From Saccoglossus kowalevskii (lineage: Eukaryota > Hemichordata > Enteropneusta > Harrimaniidae), in assembly GCF_000003605.2 (NCBI RefSeq), contig NW_003140818.1, positions 66,437-118,603 on the forward strand: a DNA stretch of 52,167 nucleotides, written 5' to 3'. Position 1 is the first letter of the stretch. The number at the start of each line of letters is the position of its first letter. Shown in pieces: positions 1 to 12,228 of the stretch. Both the position numbers and the translations under genes were made by a program. The notes below the pieces were generated by a model. That model was not told the origin of the DNA. It did no database searches and worked only from the letters and a program-made list of their open reading frames with translations.

Positions 1-460
1 TCAAAAGCTGAAAATTTATTAATTATGAAAATTAGGTAATTAATATGCACTGACATTACCTTAAAAACTATCAGGTCTGTGCAGTGTCCTATGACATCTA
101 TGTACCAAGTTTCATTGAAATGTGATGATTAGTACTTGAGATATCAGTGGAAAAAACAAAAATTGACTAATCATTATGCAAATTAGGTAATTAGTAATTA
201 GGTAATTTTTACCAAAAACTAATCAAAACCAAGCATTAGTTCAGAGCATCCATGTACCAAGTTTCATCAAAATCCAATAAGTGGTTCTTTAGATATCAAT
301 GGAACAGCTAAAAATTAGCTTATTATCATGCAAATTAGGTAATTAATATGCATGAAATTTTACCAAAACCTAATCAAATCTGCACATTAGCCCAGAGCAT
401 CTATGCACCAAGTTTCATCAAAAACTGATGTATGGTTCTTGAGATACCAGTGGAACAGAC
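1..460. repeat. About three copies of a ~152-bp tandem repeat
   Basis: The motif ACCAAGTTTCAT recurs at 104, 256 and 407, spacings of 152 and 151 bases. Each copy also carries a TGCAAATTAGGTAATTA-type block and a 'gagatatcagtggaac'-type block. The copies have diverged by substitutions and small indels, and the array runs off the left edge. No coding potential is seen. Confidence 0.8.
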
Positions 461-540
461 GGACACACATACACACACACACATACAGACACACTAACCG
501 CAAAGACTCCCATTTTGTGCTTCGCACATGGGAGTCAATG
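461..540. repeat. (AC)-rich tract followed by a hairpin; end of the repeat element
   Basis: A CA/ACAC tract at about 461-494 is followed by an inverted repeat at 505-536. The outer 9-bp stem GACTCCCAT/ATGGGAGTC encloses a second stem GTGC/GCAC with a TTC loop and a 3-base bulge on the 5' side. This looks like the end of a dispersed non-autonomous element whose body is the upstream 152-bp repeat. The family was not identified. Confidence 0.65.
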
Positions 541-2142
541 ACATTGGAAATACACAAAATCCAAAACATCAGATAGAGACAAATAACATGCATCAGATTT
601 CGCAATTTATATGAATTATAATTTTTAATAACTTTATTTAGAATTTAATAACTTTATTAATGAAGCAAGACCTTATAAAGAGAAGAGAAAAGAGAAAATC
701 TACTCATTACATAGTTTACACCTCAATTTGTAAAATTTGTAAGCAGCCATAATATCACAAAAAAATAAAAATGAAACACAAAAAATGTTTCTCTAAAAAA
801 CTGCACTGTATAATGTACATGCTATACACAGGGGATTAGGTTAGGGGATTGAAGACCACATTGTTCCATTTTCTCTCTCGTCTTGGAAGCCATAGTTTAA
901 GCACATACATTGTCATATAGTGTCATGTTCGATATAGGTTCTATATGGTATAGATATGCGACATGCGTAAAAAAACTTGTACGGTAATACACAAACATGA
1001 GCACTGTACCATGAGATATTTACAGATTCTCAACACATGGATTGAAATGCAGCACATAATGATACAGCAGTAATTACACAACTGGTAATAAAATTTGTAA
1101 ACTGCAAACAAGTCTATTATTTGAAACTTGGGAAAAACTAGAGACCTCTTCAACATGAGGCCCGTCTAAACTGGAGAATTTTCTAAACTAAGAGACTTGG
1201 CTAAGCTTGAGAGCTGTCTAAATTAAAGACTTGTCTACACGCAATGACTTACTTTTTTATTTATATAAAATATTTTTCAAGCCAATGCCTTTCGCAAATT
1301 GAAATCTGGCAGTATATACATATTTACTCAACAAACAAGTAACATCCATAAATACTGTATTTTCTCCATCAGAAGAACTTCTCTGATATGAACAATTTAA
1401 GTTTGAGTCAATGCACCAAGTAGCATCTTTCCAAGCATTGAATATTGCTGTTTAACGCATATAAAAAAATAATAGCCACGAAAACATTGCCAAAAAAAAA
1501 ACAGTAACTACACTTGTGAGAACAATGTTGTGAAGGTGTTGTACTGGTGCTTTCTATGAAACATTCAGCACAAGAAATGAGTGAATGTGATTAGCAAAGT
1601 AATTCTGTCAAAAGGATCTGAATAAAGCACAGAAAACAAAGCAGAATAAACATGTTTTGGTTAAGGTAGGTAAAAATGTTTGTACCGGTACTTCTAGTGT
1701 TTTAGAGTAGCCCTGGAGACATTCACCACATGCAGCACAAGAATATTCAAACTCAATTGTGGCAGAAAATGATTAGGCGCATGTTGATGACTGGAAACTG
1801 CATACACCTCAAGTAAAATACAACAAATGTTTTATATGATATTCTGAGATGTGGTGCATTAAGCGGGGAAGACTTTACACAAGTCAACTGAAAACTTCCG
1901 ATACAAGAAATGAACACTTGTTATTTGAAACAAACTTAGTAACCTTTAAGGACTTTTTATAGAATGGTATTTGGGCCAGAATTGAGTGTTTTATTCAGTC
2001 AAATGTGAATATCTTCAATGAATCATTTATTTGTTGAGTAATAATAATAAGATGCATGATCTTTTATGAATAACCAATGTAGGTTAAATGTAATACACAA
2101 AAACCTAACAAGTTATTGACACAGATTGTTATAGACCATGCA
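541..2142. other. Intergenic; probable 3' UTR of the KLHL gene in its right part
   Basis: AT-rich sequence with no convincing coding region on either strand. A minus-strand AATAAA (TTTATT at 1990-1995) lies about 150 bases past the KLHL stop and is a candidate poly(A) signal. Nothing else is supported. Confidence 0.5.
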
Positions 2143-3947
2143 TTATATATATGGTGGGCCAATATATTTACGAATACCGACAAAGCCATGGAAACAAAGC
2201 GGCTTTGGCATTGCCGCAACTACTGTCCAGCTATCCAATGAGGAGTCATACATTTCTACTCGATCAGAGTAGTGTCGCAGTTCACCTCCACTAACGTATA
2301 TCTTACGATCGATGACGGCGGCACTAGGATGGTTACGCTTGGATAGCATATCTGCAACTTGCCAAGTACGGTCTCCTTCAGGGTCATAGATTTGAGTGTC
2401 CTTAATACGGTTTCCGCCAAGGATGTACACGTGGCCGTTCAAGCTGGCAATCGGAAATAAATGGCGATTGAGTTCAACAGTATTTGTAACCCAACAATCC
2501 TGTGTGTCTAGGTTATAACACTGTATCGCACATGTCTTTTCGTAAGTAAGCCACCCAACAATGAATAAATTACGCTTAATCCCAGTGACGGCTAGGTTAC
2601 TCTCAGTAGGATAAATTGAACCAAGACTATCCCATTTATCATCAAAGGGGTGATAGCCCTCAATGTCCTGTAAATCACCCTCATCATTCTCTCCTCCAAC
2701 GACATAAATACATGCGTTAGTAGATGTTGATCCATGGTTGAACCTGGCATTCTGCATTGGTGTTACACACATCCAGAAATTAGAAGTTGGTTCAAAGCAC
2801 CAGACATCAGCTACTGCGTCGTCATTCAGGTACCCCCCAGTGACGTAAATGTTGTCATCCAATGATGTGACACTGTAATCAGTTTGTGAAAATGGAATAT
2901 CAGGTAAGGAATCCCACTTCTTCTCAATTGGGTTATAGAAAGTTATATCCCGCTGCCAATGACGAACTGAATCTATACCGCCAACAACAACCATTACCTC
3001 AGTCATCATTGAAGGCCGAGGTCTCAAAGATGGATCCCTCACATCATGACCCTGCCACACCTGTTTCTGAATGGTTTTAGCTCGCTCAACTAAATTTCTA
3101 CAGTCTTTATCATGTTCAACCAATGGGTCATTCTCAATGTGGTTCATCAGAAATCCTGGGCTGATAAGTGGTAAGCGAACATGCTCTAAAATGACAGGTA
3201 ATTTTGACCAACGATTGTCAACGTCATGCCTCACCCACTGCATCACAGCTACATATACCATCTCTTCACTTTTAACATTCAACTCATCATTAGAAACATA
3301 GCTTATCAGTTGTTCAACTGATAGATCAAAGAACTCTTCCTGCTTAACCACGTCTACTAAGTTTATGAGTGCACACGTTCTCGCCTCTTCCACTAGGTCC
3401 AGGCAATTATGGGTGTCAGCAAAAAACTGAATGCCTAAACAGTTTGAGGGGTGGATTTGAGTTTTCAGAAACTCACAACATGCCTGTACAACAGGTTCAT
3501 ATTGTAGAAATTGTGCTGCAGATAAAAGATCCTGCGCGTTGTCCACCGTCACTGTAAGCGTTGATGTGTACGAGTAGTCAATTAGAAGTTTTACAATGTT
3601 TGATTTCATTGATGTCAGAGTTACATGATCCTGATGACGCTCTCGTAAATCATTTTTGAACATCGCTTTAAAATACAAACAGCTTGCAGCCAACACAGCC
3701 CGATGACAGGGGTACATGTCTTGCTCAACACAGATTACAATATCGGTAAATTCACTGCTTTGTCTGAGATCATTCAAGTTTTGAAGTATTTCCATTGCAT
3801 GATCTGGTCTTCTTAACACACCTGTCTGTTTGTTAATGTCAATAACAAGCCCCAGGTTCTCCATTTTCTGGTTTCTATCGCCACCGCTGCTTGGTCGAAG
3901 CTCTGACGGTGTCTCTATTGAACTCTTAGTAGCCATGGTGAGAGACT
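2143..3947 (-). CDS. KLHL exon 2 (main coding exon)
   Basis: The reading frame is open from the acceptor 'gccaactttag' (exon begins at 3947) to TGA/TAA-type termination at 2143. It starts with two bases completing a split codon, then TCT CTC ACC ATG GCT. A pyrimidine-rich tract precedes the acceptor. The exon holds all BTB, BACK and Kelch sequence. Confidence 0.92.
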
Positions 3948-4532
3948 CTAAAGTTGGCAAACAAAAACGTAAAATTAGTCTATTTACTAGTCTATTTATG
4001 AAAATACATAATATTTAAAGTTAGTCTGTTTTCAATAGGTTTAGTTTAGTTTTTTTTCAACTGATTTAATGTTTCTTGGGTTTCCATTGAAACAAAGTCG
4101 AGAGTGAATTCACGGTCACTCCTTCTTGGGATTCCTATGGCAATGTAAATGTATACAAAATCGAAATAACAATACACTCACTGAGATGTTATAATATTAA
4201 TTCAGAGAAAAGTAAGGTATTGCATATATGTCAATTATTCGTCACAGACATATTTACCAGTTCTGTTTGGCCTGTTTGCGTTTGCAGCTTCTGAAACCTT
4301 AACATTGAATACTGCGATTGTGAATTGGTCGGTCTTCTTGAGAACGAACGATCATACAACAAGAAAAATCACAACTTTCTTTGCAACAATATCAATTATT
4401 TCACGATCATGCGAATTATGTGAGTATCGTTTTGTCAAACTGTAAAGTGTAGACTGTTGACGGAAATGGTAAGCGGACAGTGTTCATAAAACTAGACAAA
4501 GTCCACGGATACTCACCCTGCTTGTCCGCCAT
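2143..4532 (-). CDS. BTB-BACK-Kelch (KLHL-type) protein, two coding exons
   Basis: Predicted 606-aa protein, joining 4532-4517 to 3947-2143. BTB domain at about residues 62-170 (LNDLRQSSEFTDIVI; the conserved HRAVLAASCLYFKAMF stretch), BACK at about 175-275, and six Kelch blades at about 323-597. Such proteins usually act as substrate adaptors for Cullin-3 E3 ligases: BTB binds Cul3 and dimerises, and the Kelch propeller holds the substrate. Blade glycine pairs are VVVGG, VTGG, VVGG, IVGW (4th, degenerate), ILGG and VSGG. The domain order and length are normal for the family, but I cannot name the vertebrate orthologue. Nearly all coding sequence is in one exon. The ACCATGG start at residue 10 has an excellent Kozak context and could also be used. 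Domain assignment is firm; the first exon is an inference. Confidence 0.93.
4517..4532 (-). CDS. KLHL micro-exon 1: ATG plus four codons
   Basis: On the minus strand AAAATGGCGGACAAGCAGG is followed by a strong donor GTGAGTATC. The 16 bases encode MADKQ plus one base, and that base joins the AG of exon 2 to give GAG, in frame with the KLHL reading frame. Frame agreement, donor quality and the promoter-like sequence just upstream support it; no transcript evidence is available. Confidence 0.7.
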
Positions 4533-4572
4533 TTTGAATGTTTTGACAGATCACGTCACTCATCACGTGATG
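4533..4572 (-). promoter_or_regulatory. Probable KLHL core promoter with ATF/CREB-like and E-box sites
   Basis: Directly upstream of the micro-exon ATG are TGACGTGA (CRE-like, near 4551-4558 on the minus strand) and the palindrome TCACGTGA (4563-4570; an E-box of the kind bound by bHLH-ZIP factors). The AAAATGGCGGAC at the start codon also resembles a YY1 site overlapping the start. These are motif matches only. Confidence 0.4.
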
Positions 4573-5692
4573 TAAACATTAAACTTTCCAGTCAGCTGGT
4601 TCGGCGACATTGAGTCCCACAACTACTCGTATATTGCGTAATGTAGTGTAGTGTGGCGTAGTGTATTTATATTACATCATAAAGTATTACTGTTATACTA
4701 CATATGAAAGAACGAACCTGTGAGAAATCAATAGCTAAACTAAATAACTATTGACTACTATATTTATTGGCCATGAGTGAAATAACTCTTGAAATGTTCT
4801 TAAAATTCAGATCAAATATTAACATTCCAGTGTACATAGACTGTAAATGCAAAATTTTCCAAGAAGGTGGTTCACAGTGCTTCACAGTTCTTCTTATTTT
4901 TGGAAAATGTTTGAATAAAACTCTTCTATAGGATGTAGAGTACATGCAAGTATGACTATTTTATGAGATAATTGTAGATCATCACGAAATTGATTTCGAT
5001 ACCGATAATATCTATTATAGATGTGATAGAACTAATAGAATTAATACAAATTATGTGTGATACTTTTCATCACTTTTTGAATCTGTAATTTTCAAGTTAA
5101 TTTGAAATCCACAATTTATTTACTTGATCTACCATACTTACAACTCTCAATTTTCATATTATCAATATATCATCAATCTGTTCTGCATGACTTTTAAACA
5201 AAAAAAGAAATAATCTGAGAAACATAAAAAAAAAAAAATGTCTGCAAATACTTGAATCGAAATTACATATATGATAAATTTATAATAAGACGTAAGATTG
5301 AACCTTGTGGAACTGTACATTGAATATATACTATTAAATTGTACAATTCGTTTTCTTTTTAACAACTTTATAAACCATTCAAATGACACATCTGTGCCAT
5401 TTTTTAATAAACTTTGAATAATACCGTTTACCACAATCAATATAGAAGAGACGGGACTTGTCAATAGCGTGTTCTCCAATAAAAAATGGCCTTTATCAAT
5501 CTGGAAATTATCTCGGGAATAAGTAAACTGATACAATAGAATGTAGAAACTTGATATATCAGTGAAATATATCCCACATGTAACTCAACGTACATTTAGT
5601 TTGTTTGCTTCTACAAATACCGATACACCGTTAGATCATGTTAATTGTTTAGCACTTCGGTTGCGAAAATGGGAGTAAATAACACGATGCAC

Positions 5693-5842
5693 AGCGTTGA
5701 TGTTTTGATTTATGGTCGTCCATCAACAGAATACTTTTTTCACTATATTGTAATTGAGTACACAACCCAACAGCCAATGTTGTATGAACGGCATTGCTTA
5801 CTCGGCGAGGGCGCGATTTATCGGAGAAGTTCCAAAGTTACT
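5693..5842 (+). repeat. Dispersed repeat, copy 1 (partner at 13493-13696, opposite strand)
   Basis: Shares ordered blocks with the reverse complement of 13493-13696: GTTTTGATTT(A/G)T(G/A)GTC, ACACAACC, a TTGAACGRCAYTGCTT-like block, and a GAGGGYGCRATTTATSGGAR block. The copies are divergent but collinear. Probably a short non-autonomous element of unknown family. Confidence 0.6.
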
Positions 5843-6457
5843 GAATCAGCTAATTAACTGTTCAAACTACCGGTAATTACTTTCCGGATCTAAAAAGTTT
5901 TAGCAAGACTCATTCATAGAAAAAAGGCGCTTTAAGAGTTCACACATCTTTCAACAAAGGCTGGGCCCCTTAATATTAGAAATATTAAATGAGATTGGTG
6001 TTGAATATTTCACTAAATCCCCGCCTAAATATAACTCTAAATAGAAAATACAAAGACTAAAATCACTGAAGAAAAATGTCTTAAAGCATTGTTCCGTTAA
6101 AAGAAAAAAATAACCAAGCTCATTCAACTAAACCCTAGAAATATGGTTGTGAGGAATGAAGTGACGAAAGTTCGATGTCTCAATATACACCTCGGATTTT
6201 TCTGAAAATGGCAATCTAAATGGCTATTTACAGAGAATTGTGTAGAGATTCATTTCATTGTTCATTCAAAAATAGGCAAATCAATGTTTCAATAGAATAG
6301 CCAACTCCAGGAACATACATGAAAATGAAATCAATTTTCAATGATGCAAATTATAAAGCACTAATAGTTTCACACGATCCAATAACATCAGCAACATTGA
6401 AAAACATTAATAAAAACTAAAACACATGCATTTTCAGTACATCGGAAAAATGACATA

Positions 6458-6868
6458 ATGACAATAGAAGTTTCGTCTTTGTACTATAACCATCATATGA
6501 TTGGAATAGGACGCCATACTCAATTGCCAGAAACTGTACGAGTATGCCTTTTCTGTAACACAAATCAGATTGAAGGTAATGAGTCTTGTTCTGCCTATGC
6601 TCAACAAAGAAACCTTCTATTTATAGAAGCAGGTAAAATATCAAAAAATTTCAATAAATTTATCCTATTCAATACATTAGGCCATTGTTTGAAAATCGGT
6701 TTTGAATCTAGACAACACCTCCCAGGTTTTAATGCGGCTCTTGTCTTTTTGTTAGTGCGCAGTCTCTCTATAGGACTGTGGTTTGTACATTATCAATATA
6801 AAAAAAGAATCTCAGAAACGTTCTCACTCTTACATTTTTGTGCACAAAAGAATTTTATTGTAAACTGA
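6458..6868 (+). pseudogene. Relic of a retroelement C-terminal zinc-binding region
   Basis: An open frame of 136 codons contains GRHTQLPETVRVCLFCNTNQ. The pattern, a short arginine-rich lead, then CxxC, then IEGNE, a Cys-Ala-Tyr and an N-F-xx-FI stretch, resembles the C-terminal region found after the reverse transcriptase in many invertebrate non-LTR elements. The expected HFL...C part after the CxxC is disrupted, so this looks like a decayed fragment. No reverse transcriptase domain is next to it. The assignment is by pattern recognition only. Confidence 0.35.
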
Positions 6869-9800
6869 GTGAACTATAGATTCCTTCATGATGGGTGCAG
6901 AGTATGCACATGTAATCATTGACACGCAGATCGCCGCAAACCGTCTGTGCTGAATAGCGCCACCTGTGTTGACATAATGACATGTAATATGTATAGCGCC
7001 ATCATGCAGCAAATCTACACATGCCCTTGTTTTTATGAAAGAGAGACGCATCGCACCATCTTGCAGAGAGGGACACTATGGGATAATGGCCAACACCAAC
7101 GACAACCAACTGTTAGCCAAGTTAATGGGCAAAATTAGACCCTCGTTACAAGAATACAGCTTGGAATATTTTTAACGCAATATCACAGAATGATTGTCAG
7201 AATACAGTTTATTGACATGGATACCATGAAACGGCTGTATGTTCTAGCCCCTTTAATAACAAAGTACCACAGATCATTATTAAATGGACTATGACACCTG
7301 TCAAGTCTTTGACCATACATTGACCCAAAGGTTATGGCACGGCATTCTGAACATTGTTGAAAAAACACAGATTCCCACACATAGAACATTCAAGAACTTT
7401 CCAAGTCTTTCTAGTGAATTATTTCCCTTTACTCAAAAATACACGTAAAACAAATAAACATTACCTCACACACATTCAGTGTTATTTTACCAGTTGTGTG
7501 TTTTTATTAACATTACAGACCTCGGTTTTATAAGAATAAAAACAATTGTGAGTGACGATGGTAAAAACATGCATTCAGGCACATACACAAAGAACTCATT
7601 TTCATTGAAATCAAGTCTCATCAAATGATTACATAAGAACTAGACTAAATTGGTTCTAGTCAATACATGGCCAAAAAGAATAGCCTTTACACATTTCAAT
7701 AAGGGTTAACCATGTATAACTCAGGGTGGTTCCTAAAATTCCTACTGGAACAATAGACAATTTCAGACAGAGAAAATTTTTTTTTACAGTTGCTGCCACC
7801 ACCCTTCCAAGATTATATTCGTTCACTAATCATTCATAGAAGGAACACTTTCATCACTGCCCCCCCCCCTCACCCACTGTTATTTCAAATAACAGACAAC
7901 TAAGAAAATGAAGTCAACTCATGATGCTTATTGACTAGTGATTTATTTAAATAATACTCTCAACATCGACAGAACACACTTTATTGACAAAAACAATTAA
8001 GACTGTCATCAAAGCAGGCATTTAATTATGATTGACAGGTGTTACACAACAGTTATCAGACAACTCCCATTTCCAAATACATAAATAACAATGACATAGG
8101 GATGCAATAACACTGTATTGTGTCAGCATCTCTATTGGGACTTGGATAAAATTGTGAAGTGACTCATAGTCTAACTATGTCTAGGCATACTGATTACTTA
8201 ACAGTAGGATATAATTTTTCAATCCTTTTTCTAGGCCCCTATGCTGAATCAGCAGTGAGCTAAACTACTTACAATCGTACACTGAGAATCATAAAAAACA
8301 TTAGCTTTCGAGTTCATCTGTTTATTAATAGGCTGAAAGACATAATTATAATTTGTTGACATTTAAATCAAGTCACAACCATGGACAATATTGCAATCTA
8401 TGCTATAACCTAATAAAACTAGTTTTCAGGAAATAGCACAATTATAGTATGCTGAATTGTTATGTGCAATAAATAAAATTCAAAATGAACATTTTTCATA
8501 TTTGGTGTAAAAATGACGATGTGATACGAGATAAAAATCTCCCGAGAAATGAAGAGTTATTCATCATACGAATTGCGAGACAATCATACAATCATACAAA
8601 TAGACAAACAAATTACATTTCTAAAAATACTAATGTGAAAGAACTGGTTGTGTTTGTTTCCAATAGTTTTGCAAGAGTTCTTGCTTATTTGTAAAGTATG
8701 TACTACATAATCTTTTTTATTCCTATTTATGTAATCAAACCTTTCCAAGCTTTCACTGCATTTTGTGATGCTGTTTGTTAGAAATGTATTCATCTCATGC
8801 TCACAAGGAAGTTGCTCTTCGTTGTGTAACATCATCACATATCAAAGTAACACAGTAATATATATAGTATTTCTACTTTGGATTAGATCAGTTACAACAC
8901 TTCAGTTATATTATTAAACATACTGCGTAAAAAAAATAAATACATAAAATAATATCTGGCCATTACATGACAAAAATATAATACATACGAAGAGAGAGAG
9001 AGAGACAAAAATTAAATAATTTTCTTGTGTTGCCAAGGCATTATATTGTGTTACAAATTTGTTTGGCTTGGTTAAGATGTTAATGTGATATTATCAGCTA
9101 TGACCACTAGAATCTCTGAATGTTATATCAATCACAGATAAGACATAAATAATTTGACCTCTGACAACAAAACAATTTTAATGTTGTAGATGAGTGAAAA
9201 TAATGCCGTTCAAAGAGAAAACTCTTTGGTTGTGAGTCGTTAATTCAGAAATCAAAAAATGTTTCAAAAACATTATTTTTTTTACTGGAAATGCTGTGAC
9301 CACTCTTTATTTCACCAATTCATATCATCAGAAGTATTTTGTCACACGAAAGTGCAATTTACGCAATTGTCGCCAACTTTGAGGTTTTCTAATTTCTTTC
9401 ATTGATTAATAACAGTTCTTACATGCACACTTGATACATTCTTTGTTTAGATTATTAAAAAGTGTTCGGAAACTCTAGGAGTAAGTGAAACAAATAATTG
9501 TAAATAGTGACTGGGTTCTTAAAAAGTGTAAATTAAAATAACAAATTACAAAATATACATTGTTGTTATTTACATTTAAAAAAAGTCAGACTCGGGTTTA
9601 ATAAATAGCTAAACTAATATAGCAAATAATAAGAATAAATATCAATATGATAAGGTAAAAATATGTTTTTGCATTATTTGAAATAAAATTTAAGGTAGAG
9701 AAACAAAACTTGTGTTGAAAATATTGAATCTCAAGTTCAGGTGCAACTGTGCCTGATAGTCAATTCAGCACTAATATTATTATAAATGACAATATCCATA

Positions 9801-11035
9801 CAAATGTGAGCAAATAATATTTCAATTTTTTATATCACGATGCTTTTATATACAATTAATATTAATATTAACTATCTATGGGGTATTTCACCAGGAGAAG
9901 TGTTAGCATGCTGTCCGGGCAGTCAGAAACAGTGGGCATGAAATCTCAAAAGTAAATTTCTGGCAGTGAAGCAAGCACTAAATACAAGTGCCAAATTCAA
10001 CAGTGGTGACACTAATTGTGACATTGTAAAATTAAAAAGTAGGTTTTGAATAAATTGTTTATAATCGCGAAAACATGAGTTATTGTTATGAAAGAACAAA
10101 GTTTCTACAGTGAAAAGTTCTACGTGATAGCAGACTTGTGTGTAATCTTTTTGAGAATATTCTCGACAAAAAATAGGTAAGCCTGAGATACTTTGATTGT
10201 ATATGGTTTAAGCTGATTTTCACAAATTACACCAGTCAGTGGAAATGGGAGGAATGTTTGGGAAACTGACAACCATTACAGGAAATCTTGATTGCAAAAT
10301 GTAACTACTTTGTGATAATATTTAAGAGGGAAGAAAAGTAATTAATGTTAATGAACTGAAATAATTTATCATGTGATTATTAAACGATGATAGGGACTGA
10401 CTGATATCACCACAGCTGATTTATTGATTAATTGTGCTATTACCATGATACTGGTTATCATCATTATAAATTATTGAATTGAAATCTAGTAAACTCTCAG
10501 AAATACGCCGACTGAAATTGAATATTCATATTTAAAAAGAACTCAATTGAATACCATAATTATGAATACAGATTATAATAATAATACATAATTTCAACAA
10601 ATTTTAATATTTTCTACTATTCAAGACAAATATGTACAGTACTGGGATTTTTTTTATCATAATTCTTTCTTTGCTATGATAATATCATTAATACTTAATT
10701 TTGAGGACTACTTCAACACCTACACTTGAGTCTTTCAAAGAAACATTAAATATATACAATATAAAATAACAGTTGAACAAACCATGTGGTTAAATTTGCT
10801 CACAAGATCTGACAATAGGACAGAGCATGAATTAGTTGTTTGAAACAAGAAAACTTACAACACAGGGTGACATAGCATAGCAAAATATGTACTCAATAAA
10901 GAATAGTACTATGATTCACCTTGGAGTTGAAAGTCACATCGATCTCACCAACACACATGTACATTTACATCGATCATCTTGTCTTCTAGAGCAAAGTACA
11001 AGCAAATATCTTTTCAAATGTCATACATAAATAAA

Positions 11036-11207
11036 TACTGTAACATATTTTATTTTCGCTGAAGTGAAAATAAAATCCAGTGAATATACCTCTTTTCCTA
11101 CATTTTACAGTCAACTCGTCAAAAATCAGTGAAAATAAATTCCATACAAAACACCCAAAAAGTTCTATTCAGCAAAAATTAATTCCAGCTAAAATAAAGT
11201 ATTTTAT
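11036..11207 (-). repeat. Inverted-repeat element, copy A (copy B at 16653-16849)
   Basis: The ends are inverted: TACTGTAACATATTTTATTTT at the left and AAAATAAAGTATTTTATA at the right. The interior matches copy B in reverse orientation (AATTAATTCCAGCTAAAATAAAGTAT and the blocks GTGAAAATAAA). Probably a MITE-type element. Confidence 0.6.
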
Positions 11208-11960
11208 AATATCCTGCACTTGTCTCAAAACATATAACACATAAAACCAAATTTTGAAAAAATTTGATATAAAATTATGGACCATTTGGAATAAAAAATC
11301 ATCATAATCATTAATATTCATAATAAAAATAGTTTTCATTACATATGTTAATTTATTCACGTTGCCATGTCAACTAAATTGCCAGATAGTTAGTATAATT
11401 TGCTAACTGCCTCAATATTCCTGTTTACGATTATTTATTTAAAACTACAAATTGATATTATGATCACGGATGTGGACTTGAACCTAACTAGTATGAAACA
11501 TACATAACTCTGCCCAATGAAGTATAATGTGCTACTGTACAATGTTGACTGCGCTACAACATTTTCTCATTTGTGATTTCGTGAGTTTGTAGCCGTGAAC
11601 ATTTCACTGGGTTCATCACTTAGGTGAAGTTTAGATATCACGGTCAAATTATTGTATTTTTTACTACTTGGTTGTCTAACAGTTATATATATAATTATAT
11701 TCAAATATCATTTATAATAGTGGTTATTACAGGAGATGTTAATGAGTTGATGACATTAGGATTCAGGCTTAAAGTTGTATTTTTTTTTACATCTGACAAT
11801 GAAGACATTGCATGCCGATAACATGGAGAAAATTTGTATACCGGTTAATGTGTTGTAAAGCTCACTTTATAGCAAACATAGGAACTACCCATGAAAGTAC
11901 TCAGAATATCGACACAAATATAAGAATGCATGCATACACTGTATTAACATGAAGATAACA

Positions 11961-12228
11961 TTAAACGACCCTCGCTGTCTTAGACCTGGTTTTTCTTCGA
12001 ACTAAAACCTTGCGTGTACATGATATGTTCCACTCTGGCGACGATGAGTAACCGTCAGAGGATCCCGCAGGGTCAGGTCGTGGTCCCATCAGTTCTTCTG
12101 CAAAATGATCTGGTATGGCTTTTTCCTTACCAAGCATCCTGCGTCTGCTACGGGGTGTGAGTGATAAGATACTTTTCATGCCTAGTGTAGGGGTGTCATC
12201 TTTTATGTTATTAAGTGCCTTGGCAACA
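11961..12228 (-). CDS. RUSC: RUSC-type exon 9 (terminal coding exon)
   Basis: Acceptor 'tatattttacag' before 12228; phase matches the AG left by exon 8 (AG+T = Ser). It encodes a basic tail with RSRRRMLGKEK and VRRKTRSK and ends ARVV-stop. No SH3 signature is present. Confidence 0.85.

Larger units (their letters stand above)
4571..11960. other. Intergenic region, KLHL promoter to RUSC-type gene 3' end
   Basis: About 7.4 kb of AT-rich DNA with no complete gene. It holds a retroelement relic (about 6458-6700), a dispersed repeat (5693-5842), a C-run near 7860, a short GA tract near 8994, and one copy of a two-member inverted-repeat family (11036-11207). The part next to 11960 probably includes the 3' UTR of the RUSC-type gene, but no poly(A) signal stands out. 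Confidence 0.5.

Noticed and set aside
505-536. Helitron 3' end
   Set aside because: Hairpin is present, but no CTRR terminus follows within the expected distance.
5162-5536. 124-codon minus-strand open frame
   Set aside because: AT-rich composition, no domain, no splice context; no recognisable similarity.
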